Positions 26,185 through 34,660 of a stretch of DNA of 64,000 nt are shown piece by piece. Numbering within the stretch: position 1 is the stretch's first letter; the number at the start of each line of letters is the position of its first letter. The DNA is from Robiginitalea sp. SC105 (GTDB lineage: Bacteria; Bacteroidota; Bacteroidia; Flavobacteriales; Flavobacteriaceae). The notes under the pieces were generated by a model that was not told the origin of the DNA, made no database searches, and was given only the letters and a program-made list of their open reading frames with translations. The stretch is taken from the NCBI RefSeq assembly GCF_014243345.1, contig NZ_JACLZF010000002.1, forward strand, positions 1 to 64,000. The letters run 5' to 3'. Position numbers and translations under genes: made by a program.

Positions 26185-27486
26185 ATGGATCCCAGAATCG
26201 ACATATTGCAAAGAAGCAGCCGGAAACTGGAAGACCACGGCGACCTCGAACCCTTGTTGGAAGCAATGTCCCGATCCCGCCTGGTGCTCCTCGGGGAGGC
26301 TTCCCACGGTACCCATGAATACTACACCTGGCGAACTGCAATCAGTAAGAGGTTGCTCTCCGATTACGGTTTTCGTTTTATCGCGGTCGAAGGGGACTGG
26401 CCGGACTTTTACCGGGTCAACCGGTATGTGAAACATTACCAAAGCAGTGCCTCGTCTGCCTATGAGACCCTTACTGCATTTAACCGCTGGCCCACCTGGA
26501 TGTGGGCCAACTGGGAAACCGAGGCCCTGGTCAACTGGCTGCATGCCTTCAACAAGGACAAAAGTGCAGGGGAAAGCGCTGGTATCTATGGTCTGGACGT
26601 CTATAGCCTGTGGGAATCCATGGAGGCGATTTTCGACTACCTGAAGACCCGCGACAAAACCCTGTTGGATAATGCCAAAAAGGCTTTGGCGTGCTTCGGA
26701 AATGCAGGTAGCGAAGTGGGGCTTGCCTATGCCCGGTCGTTGCGCGGCTATCTGCCAAAAACCTGCGAGGATGAACTGGTGGAGCTTTTGACGGGAATCC
26801 GCCATCGAATGGCCTCTTTCAATACCGACCCGGAAGCATCCCTCAACATGGAACAGAATGCTGCGGTAGCAAGGAATGCCGAGATGTACTACCGTTCGAT
26901 GGTGCACCTCAACGACAATTCCTGGAACATCCGGGACAGGCATATGATGGAAGCGTTGGAGCGACTCCTCAGTTTTTACGGCCCGGACGCCAAAGGCATC
27001 GTCTGGGAGCACAATACCCATGTAGGGGATGCCAGGGCAACGGACATGGCCAGAAGCGGAACCCTCAATATCGGGCAGTTGGTGCGGGAGCGCCTACCGG
27101 AAATGAAACCATTTATCGTCGGATTTGGATCACACTCCGGTACGGTGATAGCCGGGGCGGAATGGGGTGCTCCCATGCGGAAGATGCGTGTGCCGGAGGC
27201 CCGGGAAGACTCCTGGGAACATTTGCTGCATAACACTGCCAAAGGAGACCAATTACTGCTAATGAAAGACATCCGGCCCTTTACAATATTCCGGGATCCC
27301 ATTCCGCACCGGGCCATAGGGGTGGTATACCACCCGGAACATGAACGGATCGGGAATTATGTGCCTTCCATACTGCCGGAGCGATACGATGCCTTCATCC
27401 ATATTGATCGTTCCGAAGCCGTCCATCCGATGTACCTCTTTGTCGACACGGACCAGATACCCGAAACCTATCCCTGGGCCTTTTGA
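26185..27486 (+). CDS. Erythromycin esterase family protein
   Basis: A 433-residue protein of the EreA/EreB/succinoglycan-biosynthesis family. LLGEASHGTHEYY (about 34-46) holds the two conserved catalytic histidine/glutamate positions, and VEGDWPDFYRVNRYV and WEHNTHVGDAR are other family blocks. EreA-type enzymes open macrolide lactones, but most chromosomal members are untested and this one sits in a housekeeping-like trio with an alpha/beta hydrolase and a phosphoribosyltransferase. Macrolide resistance should not be assumed. It starts 21 bases after the previous gene. Confidence 0.88.
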   Translation: MDPRIDILQRSSRKLEDHGDLEPLLEAMSRSRLVLLGEASHGTHEYYTWRTAISKRLLSDYGFRFIAVEGDWPDFYRVNRYVKHYQSSASSAYETLTAFNRWPTWMWANWETEALVNWLHAFNKDKSAGESAGIYGLDVYSLWESMEAIFDYLKTRDKTLLDNAKKALACFGNAGSEVGLAYARSLRGYLPKTCEDELVELLTGIRHRMASFNTDPEASLNMEQNAAVARNAEMYYRSMVHLNDNSWNIRDRHMMEALERLLSFYGPDAKGIVWEHNTHVGDARATDMARSGTLNIGQLVRERLPEMKPFIVGFGSHSGTVIAGAEWGAPMRKMRVPEAREDSWEHLLHNTAKGDQLLLMKDIRPFTIFRDPIPHRAIGVVYHPEHERIGNYVPSILPERYDAFIHIDRSEAVHPMYLFVDTDQIPETYPWAF

Positions 27487-27540
27487 GATCGGTTATTTTA
27501 GGGTAATTCTTGGATATATATCCGGATATCCCCCGGAGCG

Positions 27541-27566
27541 TGTTAAAAAACCCCCGGATTTTAACA
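27541..27566. repeat. AT-stem inverted repeat upstream of the TldD-like gene
   Basis: TGTTAAAA (27541-27548) and TTTTAACA (27559-27566) with a 10-base GC-rich loop. Part of it recurs as a direct repeat TTAACATA (27561 and 27580, period 19). It could be an operator or a weak terminator of the esterase gene. Confidence 0.4.
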
Positions 27567-27718
27567 TATTAAGGTAAGATTAACATAATACTTCTGCCTG
27601 CCTTTTTATTTTTAGGGGCTTTCGGATTCCCGGGCCGGGAATAAATCGATGGAAGCGTACACAACGCTTCTTACCACCGGCATTTGTCGATGAGCTAAAC
27701 CTTATTAAACCACATTTT

Positions 27719-29359
27719 ATGAAAAGAAGAAATTTTGTCCAGTACGCGGGATTAGGCACCGGTGCACTCCTGATGCCCTCCCTGCTGATGGGCCGCGAAA
27801 TCCCACAGGAAGCCCTGCTGCATCCCGGTATGGATAACGCCGTCAAAAAGAGACTGGCGGATGTTGCCCTGAACACCGCTAAATCGCTTGGGGCCACGTA
27901 TGCCGATGCCCGTATCGGCCGGTACCTGAACCAATACGTATTTACCCGGGAGGATAAAGTTCAGAATGTGGTGAATACCGAATCTTTCGGTATCGGCATC
28001 CGCGTGATCGCCAACGGCACCTGGGGTTTTTCCTCCACTAACTCGGTAACCGAGGACGGGATAAAGAAGGCCACCGAACAGGCAGTCGCCATCGCCAAGG
28101 CCAATTCCGGCATTCAGAAGGAACCCGTGGTACTCGCCCCTGTGCAAACCCATGGAGAGGTATCCTGGAAAACGCCCATCACCAAGGACTTCCGGGAAGT
28201 GCCCGTTTCCGACAAGGTAGACCTCCTGTTGTCGGCCAATGCGGCAGCCATGGAGAACGGTGCGAGCTTTGTGAACTCCGCGCTTTTCATGGTCAATGAA
28301 CAAAAGTATTTTGCATCCACAGACGGCAACTACATCGACCAGGATGTCCACCGGATCTGGCCTACTTTCGGCGTGACTGCCATAGACCGGCAGGCCGGCA
28401 AATTCAAGAGCCGCCAGGCCATGAGCGCCCCAATGGGCATGGGATTTGAATATATGGACGGGCTGGATTCCGAAAAGCTGGAAGGCCCGGCAGGGATCAA
28501 ACTCTATCGCAACAGTTACGACATCGTGGAAGATGCGGTCCTTGCAGCCCAGCAGGCCCAGCAGATGCTGACTGCGAAATCGGTGGAGGCCGGGAAGTAC
28601 GACCTGGTACTGGAGCCGAACCACCTGGGGCTGACCATCCACGAATCGGTGGGCCACCCGCTGGAACTGGACCGCGTGCTCGGCTATGAGGCGAATTACG
28701 CGGGGACGAGTTTTGCGACCCTGGACAAATGGAAATCAGGCGACTTCAAATACGGAAGCGACATTGTCAACCTGGTCGCAGACAAGACACAGCCGGGATC
28801 CCTCGGTGCCGTGGGGTACGACGACGAGGGGGTCAAAACCAAAAAATGGGACCTGGTGCGCAACGGCATCCTTACGAACTACCAGGCCATCCGGGACCAG
28901 GTACATATGATCGACCAGAACGAATCCCACGGTTGTTGCTATGCCCAGAGCTGGGACGACGTGCAGTTTCAACGCATGCCCAATGTCTCCCTGGAGCCCG
29001 GGACTGAGAAATACGGCATTGCCGATATGATCAGGGACGTGGAGAAGGGAATCTACATTGCCGGCCGCGGGTCGTATTCCATCGACCAGCAGCGGTATAA
29101 CTTCCAGTTCGGGGGAACCGTATTCTATGAGATCAGGAACGGGGAGGTCGTCGGGATGCTCGACGATGTGGCCTACCAGTCCAACACCCAGGAATTCTGG
29201 AATTCCTGTGTCAAGATCTGTGATGAAAGCGATTACCGCCTCTTTGGCTCCTTCTTTGACGGCAAGGGGCAACCCTCCCAGATCAGTGCCGTATCCCACG
29301 GCAGCTCCACCTCCAGGTTCAACGATGTAAACGTGATCAACACAGGCAGGACCATTTGA
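27719..29359 (+). CDS. TldD-like metalloprotease with Tat-type signal
   Basis: A 546-residue protein of the TldD/PmbA family. HESVGHPLE (His308, Glu309, His313) is the HExxxH zinc site of TldD. Unlike E. coli TldD it opens with KRRNFVQYAGLGTGALLMP, a twin-arginine-like export signal, so it is probably periplasmic. It forms a pair with the TldE-like gene 27 bases downstream. In E. coli the TldD/TldE heterodimer degrades unfolded peptides and processes microcin B17 and CcdA. The 232 bases upstream have an inverted repeat but no clear promoter. Confidence 0.92.
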   Translation: MKRRNFVQYAGLGTGALLMPSLLMGREIPQEALLHPGMDNAVKKRLADVALNTAKSLGATYADARIGRYLNQYVFTREDKVQNVVNTESFGIGIRVIANGTWGFSSTNSVTEDGIKKATEQAVAIAKANSGIQKEPVVLAPVQTHGEVSWKTPITKDFREVPVSDKVDLLLSANAAAMENGASFVNSALFMVNEQKYFASTDGNYIDQDVHRIWPTFGVTAIDRQAGKFKSRQAMSAPMGMGFEYMDGLDSEKLEGPAGIKLYRNSYDIVEDAVLAAQQAQQMLTAKSVEAGKYDLVLEPNHLGLTIHESVGHPLELDRVLGYEANYAGTSFATLDKWKSGDFKYGSDIVNLVADKTQPGSLGAVGYDDEGVKTKKWDLVRNGILTNYQAIRDQVHMIDQNESHGCCYAQSWDDVQFQRMPNVSLEPGTEKYGIADMIRDVEKGIYIAGRGSYSIDQQRYNFQFGGTVFYEIRNGEVVGMLDDVAYQSNTQEFWNSCVKICDESDYRLFGSFFDGKGQPSQISAVSHGSSTSRFNDVNVINTGRTI

Positions 29360-29385
29360 CATTGGTTTTCCTAAAAAATTAGACA

Positions 29386-30702
29386 ATGGCTATATATACA
29401 AAAGACGAAGCGAGAACCATTCTCGAAAAGGCATTGAGTTTTTCGAAGGCCGATGCCTGTGAAATCAACCTCAACGGCAGCAACAGCGGCAATATCCGCT
29501 ATGCGCGGAACACGGTTTCCACCTCCGGGCACAGCTCCAACCAGACCCTGGTGGTGCAATCCAGTTTTGGCAAGAAATCCGGGACGGCCACCATTGACGA
29601 ATTCGATGATGCCTCCCTCGAAAAAGTGGTCCGCAGGGCTGAGGAACTGGCACAGCTCTCCCCGGAAAACCCTGAGTTTATGGAGCCCCTGGGCCCTCAG
29701 GAGTATGCGGATTCCCGCACCTACCGGGAGTCTACCGCAAATATTACCCCGGAGTACCGGGCCAAAGTGGCCAGCAGCAGCATCGATCCTGCCGCGGCAC
29801 AGGATGTGACTGCTGCGGGATTTTTTAACGACTCCGAGAGTTTCAGCGCCATGATCAATTCGAACGGCCTGTTTGCCTACAACCAGGCAACCGGGATGGA
29901 TTTTACCGTAACCATGCGAACCAATGACGGAACCGGTTCGGGTTGGGTGAGCCGCGACTATAACGACGTCACAAAATTCGATGCGGCAGCAGCTTCCAAA
30001 ATCGCCATCGACAAGGCGGTCATGTCCCGGGAAGCCCGTGCGATCGAACCCGGGAAATACACGGTGATCCTGGAACCCGCGGCCTCCAACGACCTGTTGA
30101 GTAACATGTTTTCTTCATTCAGTGCCCGCTCGGCCGATGAGGGCCGGAACTTCATGTCCACCCCGGACGGCGGCAACAAGCTCGGGCAGAAAATCGTGGA
30201 TGAGCGGGTGACCCTCTGGTCGGACCCCCAGCATCCCGATGTGCCCACCGCCACCTGGAACGGGGCGGGCCAGCCGCTGAAGAAAACCATGTGGATCGAG
30301 AACGGGGTTGTCAAGAACCTGGCCTACGACCGGTACTGGGCCGAGCAGAAAGGCGTGGAGCCCGTGCCTTTCCCGTCCAACGCCATCATGGCCGGGGGCG
30401 ATGCCAGCCTGCAGGACCTGATTGAAAGCACCAGCAAGGGGATCCTGGTGACCCGCCTGTGGTACATCCGCAGTGTGGATCCGCAGACCCTGCTGTACAC
30501 CGGGCTTACCCGTGACGGGACCTTTTATATCGAAAACGGGAAGATCAAGCACCCGGTAAAAAACTTCCGGTTCAACGAAAGCCCGATCATCATGCTGAAC
30601 AACCTGGAAACCCTGGGGCAGCAGGTCCGCATCGACGGAAACCTGATCCCCTATATGAAAATCCGCGACTTTACCTTTACCAGTCTGTCCGATGCGGTAT
30701 AG
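29386..30702 (+). CDS. TldE/PmbA-like protein
   Basis: A 438-residue partner of the TldD-like protein. It has the same two-domain layout (substrate-binding N-terminal domain, barrel-like C-terminal domain) but no HExxxH motif, as in TldE. The family end GNLIPYMKIRDFTF is present. No signal peptide is visible, whereas its partner has one; either the two act apart or this protein is carried through the Tat system by its partner. A strong terminator follows. Confidence 0.9.
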   Translation: MAIYTKDEARTILEKALSFSKADACEINLNGSNSGNIRYARNTVSTSGHSSNQTLVVQSSFGKKSGTATIDEFDDASLEKVVRRAEELAQLSPENPEFMEPLGPQEYADSRTYRESTANITPEYRAKVASSSIDPAAAQDVTAAGFFNDSESFSAMINSNGLFAYNQATGMDFTVTMRTNDGTGSGWVSRDYNDVTKFDAAAASKIAIDKAVMSREARAIEPGKYTVILEPAASNDLLSNMFSSFSARSADEGRNFMSTPDGGNKLGQKIVDERVTLWSDPQHPDVPTATWNGAGQPLKKTMWIENGVVKNLAYDRYWAEQKGVEPVPFPSNAIMAGGDASLQDLIESTSKGILVTRLWYIRSVDPQTLLYTGLTRDGTFYIENGKIKHPVKNFRFNESPIIMLNNLETLGQQVRIDGNLIPYMKIRDFTFTSLSDAV

Positions 30703-30722
30703 GCATGGTTAAGACCTGAGAG

Positions 30723-30758
30723 CTGGTTGCCCGTCCCCGCGGGCAGCCAGTTTTTTTT
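30723..30758 (+). terminator. Terminator of the tldD-tldE pair
   Basis: An 11-bp stem (30723-30733 with 30740-30750, one G-U) with a six-base loop and eight T at 30751-30758. The next operon begins only about 40 bases later. Confidence 0.92.
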
Positions 30759-30799
30759 AAGGCCCGGCGGAGCAACGATCAAATGAAGTAAGAAGCGCA

Positions 30800-31420
30800 T
30801 TGAGCAACGAATTTTTTTTCACGAGACTGCAGTACGAATCCGGCGACTGGGACGTGGACCAGCGCATGCCCTCCAACCTGCTGAATTCGCTGGTGGAGTA
30901 TACGACCCTGCAGGTGGACACCCGGGAGCGCATCATTTCCCTGGAGAGCGAGGAAATTTTCAAGAGCCCGTTCTGTTACCTCTCCGGCCATAAACTGGTG
31001 CAGTTTACCCAAAAGGAACGGGAAAACTTCGAGAAATACGTCCGCAATGGCGGCTTCGTTTTTGCAGACGATTGCAACCACGATATCGACGGGTTGTTCG
31101 CCAAGTCCTTTGAGCGGCAGATGGAGGAAATATTTGGCCCCGGGCAGTTGGCAAAGATCCCGAACGACCATGAAATCTATTCCATCTTCTTCAATTTTGA
31201 GGACGGGCCGCCCACGACCTCCCAGGAATTGAACGGCTGGGGGGACGACCTGGTTCATGATTACCTGAAGGCCATCCGGATTGACGGGCGGATCGGGGTG
31301 CTTTACAGCAACAAGGATTACGGGTGCGAGTGGGACTATGATTTCCGGAACAAACGATGGTATAAGATCGACAATACGCGTTTCGCGGTAAACATTGTCC
31401 TGTATGCCCTAACCTCATAA
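30800..31420 (+). CDS. DUF4159 protein, first gene of the MoxR operon
   Basis: A 206-residue DUF4159 protein (FTRLQYESGDWDVDQRMPSN near the N terminus is the family start; YLSGHKLVQFT and YVRNGGFVFADDC follow). The fold is thought to be glutamine-amidotransferase-like without its catalytic triad. The best start is a TTG at 30800; no ATG exists nearby in this frame. No signal peptide is seen. It leads the tight run of six genes ending at 38656. Only 41 bases separate it from the tldE terminator, so the promoter must lie in or across that terminator. Confidence 0.85.
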   Translation: MSNEFFFTRLQYESGDWDVDQRMPSNLLNSLVEYTTLQVDTRERIISLESEEIFKSPFCYLSGHKLVQFTQKERENFEKYVRNGGFVFADDCNHDIDGLFAKSFERQMEEIFGPGQLAKIPNDHEIYSIFFNFEDGPPTTSQELNGWGDDLVHDYLKAIRIDGRIGVLYSNKDYGCEWDYDFRNKRWYKIDNTRFAVNIVLYALTS

Positions 31421-31429
31421 CAATTGTAC

Positions 31430-32434
31430 ATGGATTCAGAATTAAAACAGGCAGCCGATGAGGTGGAAGCGCTTTCCGCCAGGCTGCAGCAGCTCAAGTC
31501 GGAGATTGCCAAAGTGATCATCGGGCAGGAGGAAATCGTTTCCCAACTGCTCATCACCTTCCTTTCCGGGGGGCATGCCTTGCTGGAAGGGGTGCCCGGG
31601 CTGGCCAAGACCCTGATGATCCGGACCCTGGCGGATGCCATTGACCTTTCCTTCAAGCGCATACAGTTCACCCCCGACCTGATGCCCTCCGATATCCTGG
31701 GGACCGAGATCCTGGAAGAAGACCACAGCACCGGCCGGAAGTTTTTCAAATTCAACAAGGGCCCCATCTTCTCGAACATCATCCTGGCCGACGAGATCAA
31801 CCGGACCCCGCCCAAAACCCAGGCGGCCCTGCTGGAAGCCATGCAGGAATTCGAGGTGACCTATGGGGACAAGACCTATAAACTGGACCGGCCTTTCTTT
31901 ATCCTGGCCACCCAGAACCCTATAGAACAATCCGGCACGTTCCAGTTGCCAGAGGCCCAGCAGGACCGCTTCCTGCTGTACATCAAGATCGGCTATCCTT
32001 CCGGGGCCGAGGAAACCAGCATCCTCAAGGCCACCACGGGTACCGCAAAGCCAAAAGTTGGGAAAGTCATCAGCGGGAAGGAGATCCTGAGGCTGCAGGA
32101 ACTCGTCCGTGAGATTTCCATTAGCGACGGGCTTATCGCATACGTCAGCGACCTGGTACGGGCCACGCGGCCGGCGACCACCACTATGGATTACGTCAGG
32201 GACTGGGTCGACTGGGGGGCGGGACCCCGGGCCGGCCAGGCCATGATCCTGACTGCCAAGGCGCATGCACTGCTGGCCGGTCGGCTGGCGGTGACGCCGG
32301 AAGATATCCGGTCAGTGGTCCTGCCCGTCCTGCGCCACCGGGTCATCGTAAACTTCCGGGCGGAAGCCGAGGGGATCACCGCCGACACGGTCACCCATAA
32401 AATCCTGGATTCCGTCAAACCAAAGGACTCCTGA
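31430..32434 (+). CDS. MoxR-family AAA+ ATPase
   Basis: A 334-residue cytoplasmic ATPase. Walker A is EGVPGLAKT (about 49-57), Walker B IILADEINR (about 119-127), sensor 1 ILATQNPIEQSG (about 160), and the C-terminal lid VLRHRVIVNF. MoxR ATPases act as chaperones with VWA/DUF58 proteins in assembling or activating complexes. I use the ATG at 31430; an in-frame TTG lies six bases upstream. Its stop overlaps the next start (TGATG), so the DUF58 protein is its probable direct partner. Confidence 0.94.
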   Translation: MDSELKQAADEVEALSARLQQLKSEIAKVIIGQEEIVSQLLITFLSGGHALLEGVPGLAKTLMIRTLADAIDLSFKRIQFTPDLMPSDILGTEILEEDHSTGRKFFKFNKGPIFSNIILADEINRTPPKTQAALLEAMQEFEVTYGDKTYKLDRPFFILATQNPIEQSGTFQLPEAQQDRFLLYIKIGYPSGAEETSILKATTGTAKPKVGKVISGKEILRLQELVREISISDGLIAYVSDLVRATRPATTTMDYVRDWVDWGAGPRAGQAMILTAKAHALLAGRLAVTPEDIRSVVLPVLRHRVIVNFRAEAEGITADTVTHKILDSVKPKDS

Positions 32435-33333
32435 TGGGCAGGCAGGGCTATCAGGACCTGCTCAGGCCGGAGGTGGTCAATACCGTCTCCGGGTTGTCCC
32501 TGGTATCTCGCATTGCCGTAGAGGGGTATACCTCCGGGCTGAATAGGAGCATCAGTGTCGGGCACGGGCAGGAATTTAGCCAGTACCGGGGCTATGAGCC
32601 GGGGGACGACCTCAGGCTGCTGGACTGGAAAATGCTGGCCCGGAGCGGACGGTACTACATCAAGCAATCGGAGATCGACAGCCTGGTCAGCGTCAAATTC
32701 ATCGTGGATGCGAGCGCGTCCATGCTGCACCGGGAAGGGAACCTGTCCAAATTGGAATATGCCCGCCTGCTGGTTGCAGCCCTGGCCTACCTGGCTTATA
32801 AGCAGGGCGATTCCGTAAGCCTGTTTGCTTTGAATGAGAAGGATTTTGTCAGTCTGTTTTCCCGGGCCGGGAAGAAACACTACAACCGGTTGCTGTTGGA
32901 ATTGCTTAAAATAACCGGTAGCGGCCAGTGGCCGGACCCGGGGGTTGCCTCCGGGAGGATCCCCAACAAAGGATCCCGCGAGCTCGTCTTTTTCCTGACC
33001 GACATGTACGAGCGCAAGGCCGAACTGACTTCATTTATCCGGGAACTGAAATCCCCCAGGAACGAAGTGGTTGTATTCCAGATCGCAGGTCCCTCCGAAA
33101 TGCAGTTTGACTATGGCAAGATGCTGACCTTTGAGGACCTGGAAACCGGGGCCCGGGTGAAGGTCGATGCACGGAAGGCCCGGGCGGCTTACCTCCAAAA
33201 AATGGAAGCGCGCATGGAAGAAATCCGGCAGCAACTCCTGTCCCAGGGCATTTACCACCACCTGTTCCAAACCGGCGAACCGCTGGGGGAGGCCCTGAGG
33301 TATTACCTCGGACAACGCAACCGATTGAACTGA
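32434..33333 (+). CDS. DUF58 domain protein with MIDAS-like motif
   Basis: A 299-residue protein of the DUF58 family, usual partner of MoxR. FSQYRGYEPGDDLRLLDWKM (about 49-68) is the DUF58 signature. FIVDASASMLHREG (about 90) has the D-x-S-x-S metal-ion adhesion motif of von Willebrand A domains, and ELVFFLTDMYE provides the later Asp. No membrane helix is seen. Overlaps moxR by one base and is one base from the BatA-like gene. Confidence 0.92.
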   Translation: MGRQGYQDLLRPEVVNTVSGLSLVSRIAVEGYTSGLNRSISVGHGQEFSQYRGYEPGDDLRLLDWKMLARSGRYYIKQSEIDSLVSVKFIVDASASMLHREGNLSKLEYARLLVAALAYLAYKQGDSVSLFALNEKDFVSLFSRAGKKHYNRLLLELLKITGSGQWPDPGVASGRIPNKGSRELVFFLTDMYERKAELTSFIRELKSPRNEVVVFQIAGPSEMQFDYGKMLTFEDLETGARVKVDARKARAAYLQKMEARMEEIRQQLLSQGIYHHLFQTGEPLGEALRYYLGQRNRLN

Positions 33334-33334
33334 T

Positions 33335-34660
33335 ATGACCTTTGCAGCCCCCATATACCTCTGGACCCTGCTGGGCTTACTGGTCCCCCTGGGTATCCAC
33401 CTGTGGAGCAAGCGGGAGGCAAGGACCATTAAAATCGGCAGTATCGAACTCCTGACCGAAAGCGATTCCCGCCAATCCCAAAGCCTGAGGTTGAATGAAA
33501 AGCGATTGCTGGCTTTGCGCATGTTGGTTGTGGCTGCCCTGTCTCTGATACTGGCCCGTCCCCAGTGGATTTCCAGGGAGGCGAACACCCCCCTGGTCTA
33601 CGTGGTGGAGGCTTCCCTGCTGGAACGGGGCTCCATGAAGGAGTTCCTTGACAGCGTGGCTACGGAGACCCCGGTGCGGTTATTGAAAAAGGGACTTCCC
33701 GAATGGGAAGGGGAGGTCCCTGGTCCGGCACCCGCCCAACCGCCCAACTACTGGCAGCTGTTGCCCGAACTCGATTCCCTGCAGGCCGACAGCGTGGTGG
33801 TATTTACCCGGGCTTACCTCACGGGGGTGCGATCCCGCCGCCCCCAATCCGCACATTCCGTTCACTGGGTGGTGATGGACGACGAGCCCACCGGACCCCG
33901 CCCCGCACTGGCCATGGAAAAAGGGGGCGGATATGAGGTGCTTACGGCCCGCAGCGCCCCGGGTTATACCGCTTATGCCTGGACACCCTTGGAACCCGTG
34001 GAAATTGGGGGAGGCATGCAGGGGGGAGCTGCAGTCCGCACGCCCGGCAACCCGGACAGCCTGAAACTCGAAGCCGGTCCTTTTGCAGGCAATACCCTGC
34101 CGCTGTTTTCCCGGGATACGCTCCGGGTTGCCATGTACCATTCGGACAGCCTGGTGGATGAAAGCCGGTATACGGCCGCTGCCCTTGCTGCCCTTTCGGC
34201 TTTCCTGGAATGGGAGATTCAGGTTGAAACCCTGCGGTCCCCCTCGGAGGCCATCCCGCCCGATACGGACCTTTTGGTTTGGCTGGATACCGGTCCCCCG
34301 CCCGCCTGGGAAGGTCGGTTATTGTCCTACCGGGCCGAAATGCTGGCCAACCGGCCGATTGCCCTGGGGGACTGCCGGGACTGTTTTCACCTGACCGGCC
34401 CGTTAAACGCGGAAAATGTGGTTGCCGGTCACTATGCGGAACAACTGCTGGAAATCCTGGTCCCCCTAAACGGGTTCCGGGAAGTATTGGAACCCTACGA
34501 TAAACGCCAGCTGGATGGGGGGGAGATCAGGCCTGGGCGAAGTCCCGGGGCTGTTGGGCCCACCCGCATGGTCCGTGCCGGGACAAGTAACTGGTGGTGG
34601 GCCGTTTTGCTGGTCCTGCTACTCGTGGAAAGGGCATTCACCAAATACCGCAGGCAATGA
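33335..34660 (+). CDS. BatA-like membrane protein (aerotolerance N-terminal domain)
   Basis: A 441-residue inner-membrane protein. The first 80 residues (MTFAAPIYLWTLLGLLVPLG, then IHLWSKRE and two helices up to LILARPQW) match the BatA N-terminal domain of Bacteroidetes. A large periplasmic part follows, then a final helix SNWWWAVLLVLLLVERAF. The periplasmic part has no VWA MIDAS motif; its later half (LDTGPPPAWEGRLLSYRAE) may be amidotransferase-like in fold. Bat proteins were linked to oxygen tolerance in Bacteroides, but this operon lacks batB-E. Confidence 0.85.
   Translation: MTFAAPIYLWTLLGLLVPLGIHLWSKREARTIKIGSIELLTESDSRQSQSLRLNEKRLLALRMLVVAALSLILARPQWISREANTPLVYVVEASLLERGSMKEFLDSVATETPVRLLKKGLPEWEGEVPGPAPAQPPNYWQLLPELDSLQADSVVVFTRAYLTGVRSRRPQSAHSVHWVVMDDEPTGPRPALAMEKGGGYEVLTARSAPGYTAYAWTPLEPVEIGGGMQGGAAVRTPGNPDSLKLEAGPFAGNTLPLFSRDTLRVAMYHSDSLVDESRYTAAALAALSAFLEWEIQVETLRSPSEAIPPDTDLLVWLDTGPPPAWEGRLLSYRAEMLANRPIALGDCRDCFHLTGPLNAENVVAGHYAEQLLEILVPLNGFREVLEPYDKRQLDGGEIRPGRSPGAVGPTRMVRAGTSNWWWAVLLVLLLVERAFTKYRRQ

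Noticed and set aside
26185-27486. Macrolide-resistance gene
   Set aside because: Family membership alone does not show macrolide hydrolysis, and the gene is in a conserved-looking chromosomal trio with no mobile element.
27495-27540. GGATATATATCC and GGATATCC palindromes considered as operators
   Set aside because: Short self-complementary AT runs right after the esterase stop; too weak alone to call a site.
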